This document shows positions 1-8,468 of a stretch of 64,000 nucleotides of DNA, piece after piece. The stretch lies in assembly GCF_018449515.1 (NCBI RefSeq), contig NZ_JAAVUQ010000035.1:16777-80776 (forward strand), read 5' to 3'. Below the pieces are notes generated by a model. It was not told the DNA's origin, searched no databases, and worked only from the letters and a program-made list of their open reading frames with translations. The position numbers were made by a program, and so were the translations under genes. This stretch comes from Caballeronia sp. dw_19. Lineage in GTDB: Bacteria > Pseudomonadota > Gammaproteobacteria > Burkholderiales > Burkholderiaceae. The stretch's first letter is position 1. Each line of letters starts with the position of its first letter.

Positions 1-51
1 TGGGTTCCCGGGGGCCGGGTTCTTTTTAAGCCACCTCGCGATCGACTGAGG

Positions 52-73
52 CCGGGAAGCATCTGCTTCCCGG
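52..73 (+). promoter_or_regulatory. Hairpin upstream of small ORF
   Basis: Nine-base perfect inverted arms (CCGGGAAGC and GCTTCCCGG) with a four-base loop lie about 20 bases before the ATG at 95. It may be the terminator of a gene outside the window or a leader structure. No T-run follows it, so a terminator role is uncertain. Confidence 0.4.
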
Positions 74-94
74 TATTCCATGAGGAGAGTACCC

Positions 95-223
95 ATGCAA
101 CTCCAAATCACCATGACGGTTCTTATGGTCGTCTCCACACTGCTTACCATTGCAACGTTTAGCCACATGGCGGTCGCCCGGATGATCATCCAAAAAGTCG
201 CGGTGCGGGGGCGGGCGCCGTAA
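95..223 (+). CDS. Small single-pass membrane protein (42 aa)
   Basis: The ORF starts at an ATG seven bases after a good GAGGAG ribosome site (83-88). The protein is one hydrophobic helix (about residues 7-32) followed by a short basic tail ending VRGRAP, so it should sit in the inner membrane with the tail in the cytoplasm. No family is recognised. It is followed after five bases by the ATG of a decayed flavin reductase gene, so the two may once have been co-transcribed. The only support is the ribosome site, the clear helix and the length. Confidence 0.45.
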   Translation: MQLQITMTVLMVVSTLLTIATFSHMAVARMIIQKVAVRGRAP

Positions 224-228
224 AGGAT

Positions 229-747
229 ATGCGCTTTCCGACGTCTATCAGTTGCCGGAACCGGGGCCTGTTGTCCTGCTTGCAACTTGTCATAATGGGC
301 GGGCGAACGTTATGACAATGTCAGGCACATGATGGTTGAATTTATGCCACCACTGGCGGCCTGTGTCGTCAGCCGAGACGATTACATTACAGCTTTGCCG
401 CGTTACGGGCGACCCGCGAATGCGTGATCGCCGGCCCGGCGGCGGAGCTTGCACCGAAAGTGGTCAAAATCGGCAATTGCTCGGGAAGCGAGATCGACAA
501 AATTCGAGTCAATTGGTTTGATACCGTTGTCGGCTGAATGCATCGCAGCGGCACTGATCGCGGAATGCTTCGTCAATCTGGAATGCAGGGTAATCGAGAT
601 GCGGCTGATAAACAAATACGACCTCTTCGTGCTGGAGGTGCTAAAAACATGGAGGGATTTGGTTCAGAGAAATCCGAAGACAATCCACCATCGTGGATAT
701 GGCGTAGTCGAGGCGTAGTCGACGGAGAAACAATCCGGCCGAAATAA
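229..747 (+). pseudogene. Flavin reductase-like protein, multiply frameshifted
   Basis: Pieces of one flavin reductase domain (FMN-binding split-barrel) protein are spread over all three forward frames in the right order. The pieces read YQLPEPGPVVLLATCHNGRA, then HMMVEFMPPLAACVVS, then SFAALRATRECVIA, then KFESIGLIPLSAECIAAALI, then NKYDLFVLEVLKTW and VVDGETIRPK. At least four frame changes are needed, for example one base missing near 327 where TCA-GGC-ACA replaces the expected S-W-H-M. An intact relative would be about 170-190 residues. The gene cannot make a working protein. It is a clear sign of decay on the left side of the window. Confidence 0.75.
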
Positions 748-803
748 TTGATGCCGTATTGAACAGTATATTAGGATACCTTAGTTAAAGTTCGGGAAAA
801 TAT

Positions 804-1400
804 ATGAAACACCTCGTCGTGGTGGCACATCCCGTCGAAGACAGCTTCACGATGGGACTCATGCGCGCTTATACCAATGAACTGGAAAAGCTCGGACATA
901 CCCAGCGAACGTGTGATCTTTATCGCATAGGTTTCAACCCTGCCTTGACCCCACGCGAATTGATGCCCGCTAGTGCCAGAGAGCCGGTCTGCGTCGATGT
1001 GGCGCTGGCGCAGGATGAGATTGGCGCCGCCGATGTCATTGCTCTGATTTATCCGCTCTGGTGGATGTCGATGCCGGCGATGATGAAAGGCTACATCGAC
1101 CGGGTCTTCGCCCGCGGCTTCGCTTACGAATCCAGTCAGGGTGTGGTGCACGGCCTGCTAGGAGGGAAGAAGGCAGTCCTGATCACCTGCTCGGGCGCGC
1201 CGCTACCACTGTTGGTGAAGAGCGGTAACTGGAACGCCGTGCAGGTCCTGCAGGATACCCATATCTTCCGATCAACTGGCTTCGAATTGATCGACCATCT
1301 TCATTTCGACGAGATCGCTCCATCTTTGCCGGAGAGCGCGGCCGCGCAGCACATGGAACGCATCCGGTCCTTCGCGCGGCAGCATTTTTATGGCAGCTAG
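804..1400 (+). CDS. NAD(P)H:quinone oxidoreductase, flavodoxin fold
   Basis: This 198-residue protein has the NQO1/KefF/MdaB flavodoxin-like fold. It opens with a beta strand and phosphate-binding loop (HLVVVAHPVEDSF), has the FMN-loop segment IYPLWWMSMPAMMKGYIDRVF (about residues 75-96) and the second loop GLLGGKKAVLITCSGAP. Family members use NAD(P)H to reduce quinones by two electrons, protecting the cell from redox cycling; they are soluble cytoplasmic enzymes. The ATG at 804 follows a GGGAAAA stretch. It stands alone between decayed genes, so the physiological substrate cannot be inferred from its neighbours. Confidence 0.8.
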   Translation: MKHLVVVAHPVEDSFTMGLMRAYTNELEKLGHTQRTCDLYRIGFNPALTPRELMPASAREPVCVDVALAQDEIGAADVIALIYPLWWMSMPAMMKGYIDRVFARGFAYESSQGVVHGLLGGKKAVLITCSGAPLPLLVKSGNWNAVQVLQDTHIFRSTGFELIDHLHFDEIAPSLPESAAAQHMERIRSFARQHFYGS

Positions 1401-1655
1401 CGCGCTTTTACGCAACGCAACGATACACCCGGTCTGCAATGGAGCATCGTGAATGAGTTCATTTCTGCCAGTTGCTATCGAAACGCAAACTCACGCGCCC
1501 GGTCTTCGATTGCTCCAGGACGCGCAGTTTGGTAACCGGTAACGCCACAAGCGCAGTGTTGTCACCGGCGTTGATGTGGCGCAATTGCGCGCCGGTATGT
1601 CGAACCTATCCTGATATTAGATATTGGTTCAGGATGAGTAAAAGGAGCGGCAGTG
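1401..1655. other. Intergenic stretch, no gene seen
   Basis: No ORF with family resemblance or convincing ribosome site is visible between the quinone reductase and the next membrane protein. An AAAGGAG ribosome site at 1641-1647 belongs to the following gene. Confidence 0.5.
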
Positions 1656-2093
1656 ATGTTATGGGCGAGTGGACGAAATCGATACCGATGGTTAGTCGCA
1701 TTAGTTAAGATGGTAGTACTGTTTATAATAATTGCAATCGGAATGACATGGGCTGGTTCAACGTACGACCATCCGATCGACAGATCGATCGTGGTCGGCA
1801 TGGGGGCGCCGGAGTGCGCCGAATTCGCGCGATGCAAGCTGGCTCTCTACTTCTCGCAAGACAGCCGGACAGCGATATTTGCCGGTCCTTTCCTTTACCG
1901 AACGACGTTCCCGGATGCCGCAGATGACCTGCATTCCTATAAGGCGTCCGTCATGCAGGATCGGATCGGTGAATTCCGGCAACTGGTGGGTTACGTTTGC
2001 TTGCTTTGGCTCGCCGTCGCAGGTGTCGTCATTGGCTTGACGTACGCCGTTCGCTTTGGATATCAATGGTACTGGCGCGGCACACAGCGGTAA
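1656..2093 (+). CDS. Hypothetical membrane protein with two TM helices
   Basis: The ATG at 1656 has AAAGGAG eight bases upstream; a GTG one codon earlier is less well placed. The protein (about 145 aa) has a basic N-terminus and a first membrane helix (about residues 13-33). A roughly 70-residue central region follows, with a close cysteine pair (ECAEFARC), and then a second helix (LVGYVCLLWLAVAGVVIGLTYA). The layout suggests two passes with the Cys-containing loop in the periplasm. No family is recognised. It resembles small membrane proteins of conjugative or secretion loci only in general shape, and nothing around it supports that role. Confidence 0.55.
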   Translation: MLWASGRNRYRWLVALVKMVVLFIIIAIGMTWAGSTYDHPIDRSIVVGMGAPECAEFARCKLALYFSQDSRTAIFAGPFLYRTTFPDAADDLHSYKASVMQDRIGEFRQLVGYVCLLWLAVAGVVIGLTYAVRFGYQWYWRGTQR

Positions 2094-2195
2094 AAAGACT
2101 GAACACCCGTACAACACGCGTGTTCCTGGCAAAGCCTTCTATAACCGCAACACTGCGCAATCGGATATCCCACACGAATTTGAAGGGGATAAGTC

Positions 2196-2560
2196 ATGGA
2201 AGCAAACTATCCGGAACGGCACCACGAATTGCAAACCCTGCTTGGAAAGATGCGGCGTGAGATATCCGGTCCCATGGCTGGCTTCGAACACTTCCACAAG
2301 GAGCCCATTGCGGGCGGCTCATTATCGACGAGGCACACAAGGAGCTGATGGCTTTGGCCATAGAGATTGCTCTGCGTTGTGGTGACTTATTGCATACCAT
2401 GTGCATGACGCACTGCATGTGATTGCCGCGCAACAGGAGATTCTTGAAACGGTAAGTGTACCCACCATGATGGGCGGCGGCCCCGCGATGATGTATGCGT
2501 GGCGATGACGCTGCGGCTTTCGAAGCGTCTTCTGAAGGCGCTGCGAGGCGACGTTGGACC
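2196..2560 (+). pseudogene. Carboxymuconolactone decarboxylase-like (AhpD fold) remnant
   Basis: The ORF opens well (GAAGGGG, then ATG, reading MEANYPERHHELQTLLGKMR and then SGPMAGFEHFHKEPIAGG) and then loses frame. The expected later parts are still readable in other frames: KELMALAIEIALRC, HVHDALHVIAAQQEILET and the hallmark MMGGGPAMMYA, followed by DDAAAFEAS. This order is typical of the small AhpD-like CMD proteins of about 110 residues. At least three indels separate the pieces, one of them an extra G near 2502. It is therefore non-functional. Confidence 0.7.
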
Positions 2561-3217
2561 AGCTTGCATCGCTCGCGTCGCTCGGTGCCTGCACCGAGCG
2601 ACGGGTGTCCGAAGATCCGGCGCCCTTTGCCGCATCGACGTTACGTCCGCCTTCGGATCTGGCCTTCATGGCAAAAAATAGGGCGGTTTGTTATCCGACA
2701 GTTTGACCCCTAAACGTCGACTTGCGATCTGTTGCCTCGCATGCCGACCGATGCACGATCGCGTTGTGGTGCTTCCCAACAAGGAATGCAAGATTAGGAG
2801 CCTGCCGCGATTCACACTGCAAGAGATTATTGCCAACTTGCTGCCCATTCGAACGTGCGCGTCGCACAATACGCCAAAACCGGCGACCAAATGATCCTCC
2901 GAGACGCGTAGACTTTTTGGTCATATGACACAGATCAATATTGCGACTCTCGTTGCGGTAATAATTTAATAACCAACATTATCGAGCGGGTGGCCGAAGC
3001 CACCAGTGCGAAAACGAACCGATGGTCTTAGCAGCGACTCTGAAAGTCGTCGGAGAGAAACGCCCCGATAGATTGAATTGCGAATCTGGTAACGATCGAC
3101 GCGGAAAGCGGTGACCCAATTGGATGCACAGTTACCGTCGTGCGAAGCGGGACACACATGCTGCTGCGTCGTCTTTGTGGCAAACGAGCTAATTACCTTT
3201 ATCAATGGGAGAGGAAC
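2561..3217. other. Long stretch without a recognisable gene
   Basis: Short ORFs exist on both strands but none has a family signature, good ribosome site or plausible composition. The segment around 2700-2890 may be a further decayed coding remnant, but no protein could be named. The last bases hold the ribosome site of the DUF4148 gene. Confidence 0.45.
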
Positions 3218-3601
3218 ATGTTGTTTTTAACGAAAAAGAAATTTGGGATACTCGTAGCTACAGCTGTACTGACCGTCTGCTCTATCGCTTCGGCGACAGA
3301 ACAGACTGCAAGCTCCGGTAGTCATGTCACTGATTTCGCTTCAGATGCGGCTCCAGTCGTCAATGGTGCAACCGTGAAGGCATCTCAAGCAAAGCCGACC
3401 AAGGCTGAACGCAAAGTGGCGCGAGAGCAGGCTCGGGAGGAACGCCAGGCTGAGCGCAAACAGGCCCGAGCAAAGCGAAGCGCCGAATTGAAGAAGCTTG
3501 AGGAGGCAGGATATCGTCCGGGACAAGACGACCCGAACTATCCAGATGATTTGCAGAAGGCAGAGAAGAAGGCTGGAATAGGTACGAGCACTAGTCAGTA
3601 A
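3218..3601 (+). CDS. DUF4148-type secreted protein
   Basis: The start is the ATG at 3218 after GAGAGGAAC rather than the upstream ATG at 3140, because a signal peptide then begins at residue 1 (basic MLFLTKKKFG, hydrophobic core, cleavage around ASA-TEQ near residue 27). The mature part has an Ala/Arg/Glu-rich helix (about residues 60-95). It ends with LKKLEEAGYRPGQDDPNYPDDLQKAE, which is the DUF4148 signature common in small Burkholderiaceae periplasmic proteins. Its function is unknown. It appears monocistronic. Confidence 0.75.
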   Translation: MLFLTKKKFGILVATAVLTVCSIASATEQTASSGSHVTDFASDAAPVVNGATVKASQAKPTKAERKVAREQAREERQAERKQARAKRSAELKKLEEAGYRPGQDDPNYPDDLQKAEKKAGIGTSTSQ

Positions 3602-3697
3602 CTTCCTCAGAATAGCAATACAGTTGGCCCCTTTGCAGGAATCTAGTGTCTTTGAAAGGTCTTTCGCGGTATCGTCTGAGGCGCGAGAGAGGTCAAT

Positions 3698-3829
3698 ATG
3701 CAAAGTATTCCTCATATTACCGGATCGTATAATTTATCGGCGACGCACGGATGGATTCCGCTAGTACATTTGATCTGTGCTTTGACGATCACGGGCATAA
3801 CCTCAATGCTGTACCGCGCAGATCGATGA
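3698..3829 (+). CDS. Possible small membrane protein (43 aa)
   Basis: A GAGAGAGG ribosome site lies seven bases before the ATG. The product has a polar N-terminal half (SYNLSATHGW) and one hydrophobic helix (IPLVHLICALTITGITSML), ending in ADR. It is too short for a family assignment and no homologue is recognised. It could be a leader-type or regulatory membrane peptide. Support rests on the ribosome site and hydrophobic profile only. Confidence 0.4.
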   Translation: MQSIPHITGSYNLSATHGWIPLVHLICALTITGITSMLYRADR

Positions 3830-3835
3830 AGTCAC

Positions 3836-5143
3836 TCATGCCGTTGCTCCCTGAACGTGACGAAGGCTGCGATGCGCGACGTTGCGGGCAAGCGTCACGG
3901 ACCCGAACCGCGCGCAGGCTGTTAGCCCGGCTGGTCTCAGGACGATCCGCGGGCGCGCGCCGAGCACTAGGCGGAGTAGATCATCTGCTTTGCCAGCATG
4001 TTGCCGGCTTTCAGGTCGGGTACGGGCAGGATGTCCTGCCTGCCCGTACCCGGCGAGACGATGCCCAGGTCCTCGCGGCCTCAGGCTGATGGCGTTGTCG
4101 AAGACGAGCGGGCGTTGCCCAGCGCCTTGCATCTGGCCTCGCGCCGCCATCACGGTCAGAGCCGCGGGATTCGCGGTCTCCACCGCGGCGAGCACGGCCA
4201 CGCGCGGCGTTTCGATGCCCCGCAGGTGCAGTAGGTCGATCGTGTTCTAATCGTGTTCTGGTAGATATCGCATTTCTCCTTGAGCAAGGGCGTGACATTG
4301 ATCGCGGCGGCGGTGACGAACGAGTGCCCTGGATAAGCCTGGACCTCCATTGTATACGCGTGGCTAATGCGCCGTTCGATGCGCAGCCTGAGGTCGTCTC
4401 ACGATCGCCGCGAGCAGTTCGCTCGTTCGCAGGCTGCTCTTCATTTGCGTGGCCGCCTCGCCCGTGGCGCCCATTTCCACGACACGCGCCGCGGTCGCAA
4501 GGCTGTACTCGACCGCGTCGATCGCCACCCCGACGAGACTCATCTGCGCCCGTTCCGTGGCGGCCCTGATCTTTGCTTCCGGTCCGATCTACACGGGGCC
4601 GATCATTCCCTCGTTGCGGGCCTCGATCGCGGCTGCGATCGCTTCCGGGGAACAAGGATGCACGATGGCCGTGCGCAGCGAAGGCAGCGCTTGGGCTTCG
4701 CGGATGAACGCGGTAACGATCGTGCTGGCGCACCGAGACGTCCGGATGGGCTCTACGCGACCATGTCACAGGCTCGGCCGACGCGATTACCGTGGCCACG
4801 CCGAGCAGGACCACGTCGCCGTGCTTGTTAGTGCAACGCGTATCGAGATGCACGATCCGCTTGTCCGCGCGCTTTTCCCTCACGTTCACCGTGGCCGTCA
4901 CGAGATCACCCGGCACGAACGGATGCTGGAACTGCAACTCCTGGTCGAGGTAGATCCGTGTCCGGTCCAGGCAGTCGCGTGCCCAGCAGCGCCGAGAACA
5001 GGTCCGCCGTCCACATGCCCTGCATGACCGCATGGCCAAACCTGTGATGAGCGCCGAACGCGGCATCGACATGTGCGGGATTGACATCGCCCCATATCAC
5101 GGCGAACAGTTGGATATTTGTCGAGTCCGGCAAGGCGAACTAG
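3836..5143 (-). pseudogene. Bifunctional MaoC-like hydratase / phosphate acetyltransferase, C-terminal part, frameshifted
   Basis: On the reverse strand an (R)-specific hydratase (MaoC) domain is readable: NIQLFAVIWGDVNPAHVDAAF, then GMWTADLFSALLGTRLPGP, and in another frame ELQFQHPFVPGDLVTATVNV and REKRADKRIVHLD. A phosphate acetyltransferase-like domain follows in pieces, such as AVLAAVETANPAALTVMAA and GPLVFDNAIS-like stretches near 4100-4200. This is the order of the known hydratase-Pta fusion (about 470 aa), which links enoyl-CoA chemistry to acetyl phosphate. Several frame changes make it non-functional. An IS630 element separates it from its N-terminus at 6616-6690. Confidence 0.7.
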
Positions 5144-5165
5144 TTACAACATCCCGTAAATATGT

Positions 5166-5465
5166 TTAATAATTATCCGGCTGCAAATAGGGCGCCAGGA
5201 GCGTGACGACCAATTGAGCCATCTCGTCGAGCGGCCCTGAGCCCGGCAGAGGTTCCCATCTCCCGCTATGGCTGCGAAAGGCTGCACCATAAAGGTTGCG
5301 GCCGAGTTCGGTCAGGCGAGCCACAACAATCGGATCCGGATCGTCCAGACGTTTGATTAGCAGGTGACGCCCGTAGGCTTGCGTAACGATCTGATCATGG
5401 CCCAACAGGGCGCGCAATTGACGCTGTAGTTCTGAAACGTAGTGTTTGGTGGGTAAGGCGGCCAT
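5166..5465 (-). CDS. IS630-associated accessory ORF
   Basis: A 99-residue protein starts at the ATG at 5465, 13 bases after the transposase stop and inside the IS ends. It opens MAALPTKHYVSELQRQLRAL and later has GRNLYGAAFRSHSGRWEPLP. It contains no known catalytic motif and no membrane segment. Its position within the inverted repeats shows it travels with the IS. The function is unknown; it may be a transposition accessory or regulatory protein. Confidence 0.5.
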   Translation of the reverse strand: MAALPTKHYVSELQRQLRALLGHDQIVTQAYGRHLLIKRLDDPDPIVVARLTELGRNLYGAAFRSHSGRWEPLPGSGPLDEMAQLVVTLLAPYLQPDNY

Positions 5466-5478
5466 GACGGTCCCTCGA

Positions 5479-6534
5479 TTACGATGTGCCGGTTTGCAAC
5501 GGATAGCCCCGGAAACTCCATTTGAAGGGGTGCGCTGTCTGATTGCGCTCGCGGATAAACTGCTCGGTGCGCTCGCGCAGATGCGCGGTGCTGGTGTGAC
5601 TGGCATGGCGAAGCACACGGCGGGTGTAGAGGGCAAACCATAGTTCGATCTGATTGACCCAGCTCGCGTGCAAAGGGGTGAAGTGAAAGTGAAACCGCTT
5701 ACCGTGCCTCGCGTTGAACGCTTGCCACACGGCGTGTGCGTGATGCGTATTCAGATTATTCCAGATGACATGCACCTGTTTGCCAGGGTACGCGTGCGCC
5801 ACGCTCTCCATGAAGGCCACCAGATCGTCCAGCGTGCGCCGTTCGCGACAGCTGCCCAGCACCTGTCCAGTATGAACATCGAGCGCGGCAATCAACGCCT
5901 GGGTGCCATGACGGATATATTCAAACTCACGACGACGCAGCCGTCCCGGTCCGGGCGCGCGTCCCGGATGCTTGCGCTCGATGGCCTGAATGCCGGTTTT
6001 CTCGTCGATACTCAGCACGACCGCGTTCCTGGGTGCGCGGCGATACAGTTTGCAAATCACATTGACCTTCTCGCGAAAGGTCGGATCCGGACTGTGAAGC
6101 CATTGTTGGACCCGGTGCGGGCGAATGTCGCCGGCCTGCAAAATACGCTGTACATGGCTGCGGCTGATTTGCCCGACAATGCCACGCTCCACGGCACGCA
6201 CCACAATCTCGTCAAGCGTCGGCGTGACCCGTCCCTCAGCTTCCTGCGCTTCACACGCCAGCGCAATCAATTGCAGTCGCGTTTCCTGCGTTATGCGCGC
6301 AGGACGACCACTGCGCTCACCTTCTCGAATTCCTTGCACACCTTGCCGCGCAATGCGCTTGCGCCACAGGCAGACCGTTTGCACGGACACGCCCAGTTCC
6401 TGCGCAATCGCTGTATTCGAGTGGCCCTCATGAGCCAATAACGCGAGGCGCGCACGCATCACATCTCGCTGAGGGGCAGTCTTGCACCTGATCAGCGATA
6501 ACAGTTCCTGTCTTTCTTTCTTCGCCAGCTTCAC
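5479..6534 (-). CDS. IS630-family transposase, second catalytic Asp replaced
   Basis: The 351-residue protein has an N-terminal helix-turn-helix (ALLAHEGHSNTAIAQELGVS and VQTVCLWRKR, about residues 30-60), a linker and a DDE domain. The first acidic residue is in VLSIDEKTG (about residue 178) and the final Glu in WVNQIELWFALYTRR. The second acidic position, normally D in a DNL-N-T/IH motif, reads VIWNNLNTHH: the codon is AAT rather than GAT. The ORF is otherwise full length. If the substitution is real, this copy should be catalytically dead, although the family call itself is firm. Confidence 0.85.
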   Translation of the reverse strand: MKLAKKERQELLSLIRCKTAPQRDVMRARLALLAHEGHSNTAIAQELGVSVQTVCLWRKRIARQGVQGIREGERSGRPARITQETRLQLIALACEAQEAEGRVTPTLDEIVVRAVERGIVGQISRSHVQRILQAGDIRPHRVQQWLHSPDPTFREKVNVICKLYRRAPRNAVVLSIDEKTGIQAIERKHPGRAPGPGRLRRREFEYIRHGTQALIAALDVHTGQVLGSCRERRTLDDLVAFMESVAHAYPGKQVHVIWNNLNTHHAHAVWQAFNARHGKRFHFHFTPLHASWVNQIELWFALYTRRVLRHASHTSTAHLRERTEQFIRERNQTAHPFKWSFRGYPLQTGTS

Positions 6535-6615
6535 TGGCGTTGCAGGACGGCGTTGGCTCGTCCTGCCATGATAAACGAGGCCGTTAAATATTCAACTTAT
6601 TTACGGGATGTTGTA

Positions 6616-6690
6616 CTAGCGAGGCCGATTCGCCGATCGCGAGTTCATCGAAGGTGCGGTTGTGAAAGAGGGGCCCCCCATGGATCGCTC
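6616..6690 (-). pseudogene. N-terminal fragment of the MaoC hydratase/Pta pseudogene
   Basis: The reverse strand beside the IS right end reads NRTFDELAIGESASL, the standard opening of hydratase-Pta fusion proteins. It is followed directly by the CTAG and the IS. It joins logically to the fragment ending at 5143. No clear start codon is left in frame, so the gene was probably already damaged. Confidence 0.65.
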
Positions 6691-7123
6691 TCGGTGCGCA
6701 AGCACCGGTGCATTGGCGGTATTGCTCGCGACGGCGCTGCGCCATGAGGACAACGCTAACCGCGCAGCAGCTGCGACGATTGATTGTATCAACTGCGACG
6801 GCATCGCCATTCATCGCGACCGGACATTCACGGCTTTCCTTACGAACGCCCGTCGGACAATGAAAACGATAAACAAACAGAAATAAATGCGGGAACCGCG
6901 TGTCGACCGATGTTTGATACAGGTCATATTCGCGGCCTCCTACCGCTATAGAGTCGGCCAGGTCCACCCACGCGGCGCCTTCGAAGTCGAAGCAGGCTCC
7001 GGGCATAGCTAGGCACTCGTTGGCGTTTGAGACCCGTTCGCGGCCGATCAGGCACGCGTCTTGGGCAGCAGCACCGATGGAGTCCGCATTTGCCATTCAT
7101 TGCACTTACACCGGAGTTACACC
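6691..7123. other. Upstream region of the oxalate cluster, no gene seen
   Basis: Overlapping short ORFs on both strands lack family resemblance and ribosome sites. This stretch should hold the promoter of the oxalate genes. A possible weak ribosome site (GGAG at 7112-7115) precedes the frc ATG. Confidence 0.5.
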
Positions 7124-8374
7124 ATGAGCTTACCTCTTGCGGGAATCAAAGTTATCGACTTCACGGGCGTACAGGCGGGTCCTGCCTGCACGCAATTACT
7201 GGCGTGGTTCGGAGCGGAGGTGCTGAAGGTCGAGCGGCCGGGAGTGGGCGATGTCACGCGCCGTCAACTCCGTGACATTCCCGATGTGGATGCCCTTTAT
7301 TTCACGATGCTCAACAGCAACAAGAAGTCGCTGGAATTGAATACCAAGACGCCGGAAGGCAAGGAGATCATGGAGAAGCTCATTCGGGAAGCCGATGTGC
7401 TGGTCGAAAATTTCGGGCCCGGCGCGATGGACCGGATGGGGTTCACCTGGGAACATATCCAGGAACTCAACCCGAAGATCATCTTCGGCTCGGTCAAGGG
7501 TTTCAGCGACAACTCCCCGTATGCGGACATCAAGGTGTATGAGAATGTCGCGCAATGCGCCGGAGGGGCCGCCTCGACCACCGGCTTTTGGGACGGCCCG
7601 CCTACCATCAGCGCGGCGGCCTTAGGCGACAGCAATACCGGCATGCATCTGGCAATCGGCATCCTGACGGCCCTGATCGGGCGTCAGAAAACGGGCAAGG
7701 GCCAAAAGGTCGCGGTCTCGATGCAGGACGCCGTGCTGAACCTGTGCCGCGTCAAGCTGCGCGACCAGCAGCGATTGGAGCGCGTCGGCTTCCTGGAGGA
7801 ATATCCGCAGTATCCCAACGGCACGTTCAGCGATGTGGTGCCTCGCGGGGGCAATGCCGGCGGCGGCGGTCAGCCGGGCTGGGTGCTCAAGTGCAAGGGT
7901 TGGGAGTCGGATCCGAACGCGTACATCTATTTCACTATCCAGGAGCAGGACTGGGGCCCAACCTGCCAGGCGCTCGGCAAGCCGGAATGGGCCGAGGATC
8001 CCGCCTACGCGACGGCGCACGCGCGCCAGCCGCACATCTTCGATATCTTCGCCGACATCGAAAAGTGGCTGGCTGACAAGACCAAGTTCGAGGCGGTGGA
8101 GATTCTGCGCAAGTTTGGGGTTCCCTGCGCCCCTGTGCTCAGCATGAAGGACATCGCCTACGATCCGGCGTTGCGTTCGAGCGGCACCGTGGTCGAAGTC
8201 AAGCAGAAAATCCGCGGCACCTATCTCACCGTCGGAAGCCCGATCAAGTTCTCGGACTTCACCCCGGAGATCACCGGGTCTCCATTGCTCGGCGAGCATA
8301 CGGACGAAGTGCTCGCGGGCCTCGGGTATAGCCCGGTCCAGATCGCTAGGATGCGTGAGGCGAAGGTCGTCTGA
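7124..8374 (+). CDS. frc: Formyl-CoA:oxalate CoA-transferase
   Basis: The enzyme moves CoA from formyl-CoA to oxalate, giving oxalyl-CoA for the decarboxylase encoded next. It is a class III (CaiB/BaiF) CoA-transferase of 416 residues, the same length as E. coli Frc. The ATG at 7124 is chosen because it gives the conserved opening MSLPLAGIKVIDFTGVQAGP. The nucleophilic aspartate is residue 169, in ALGDSNTGMH, and the glycine loop is GGNAGGGGQPGW. The gene is followed after 94 bases by oxc, so the pair forms a cytoplasmic oxalate-degrading cycle. Confidence 0.95.
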   Translation: MSLPLAGIKVIDFTGVQAGPACTQLLAWFGAEVLKVERPGVGDVTRRQLRDIPDVDALYFTMLNSNKKSLELNTKTPEGKEIMEKLIREADVLVENFGPGAMDRMGFTWEHIQELNPKIIFGSVKGFSDNSPYADIKVYENVAQCAGGAASTTGFWDGPPTISAAALGDSNTGMHLAIGILTALIGRQKTGKGQKVAVSMQDAVLNLCRVKLRDQQRLERVGFLEEYPQYPNGTFSDVVPRGGNAGGGGQPGWVLKCKGWESDPNAYIYFTIQEQDWGPTCQALGKPEWAEDPAYATAHARQPHIFDIFADIEKWLADKTKFEAVEILRKFGVPCAPVLSMKDIAYDPALRSSGTVVEVKQKIRGTYLTVGSPIKFSDFTPEITGSPLLGEHTDEVLAGLGYSPVQIARMREAKVV

Positions 8375-8468
8375 CGGCGCCGTGTCATTGCCGTGAGGAC
8401 CGAGCCGGACATGGCTTCGCGGTCAAACGAATTCTACGCAATCCAGTCATTGCGAAAGGTTTTTCACG

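Larger units (their letters stand above)
5144..6615 (-). mobile_element. IS630-family insertion sequence
   Basis: The element has terminal inverted repeats reading TACAACATCCCGTAAATA inward from both ends (left about 5144-5162, right about 6598-6615). CTAG flanks both sides (5140-5143 and 6616-6619), consistent with IS630-type insertion at a TA-containing target. It carries a transposase gene and a small downstream ORF. It interrupts the hydratase/Pta pseudogene between the codons for ESASL and the stretch leading to STNIQLF. Confidence 0.85.

Noticed and set aside
4011..5087. 358-codon reverse ORF as a real protein
   Set aside because: Only its first part matches a MaoC domain. The rest is Arg/Gly/Ser-rich shadow translation of the frameshifted Pta region.
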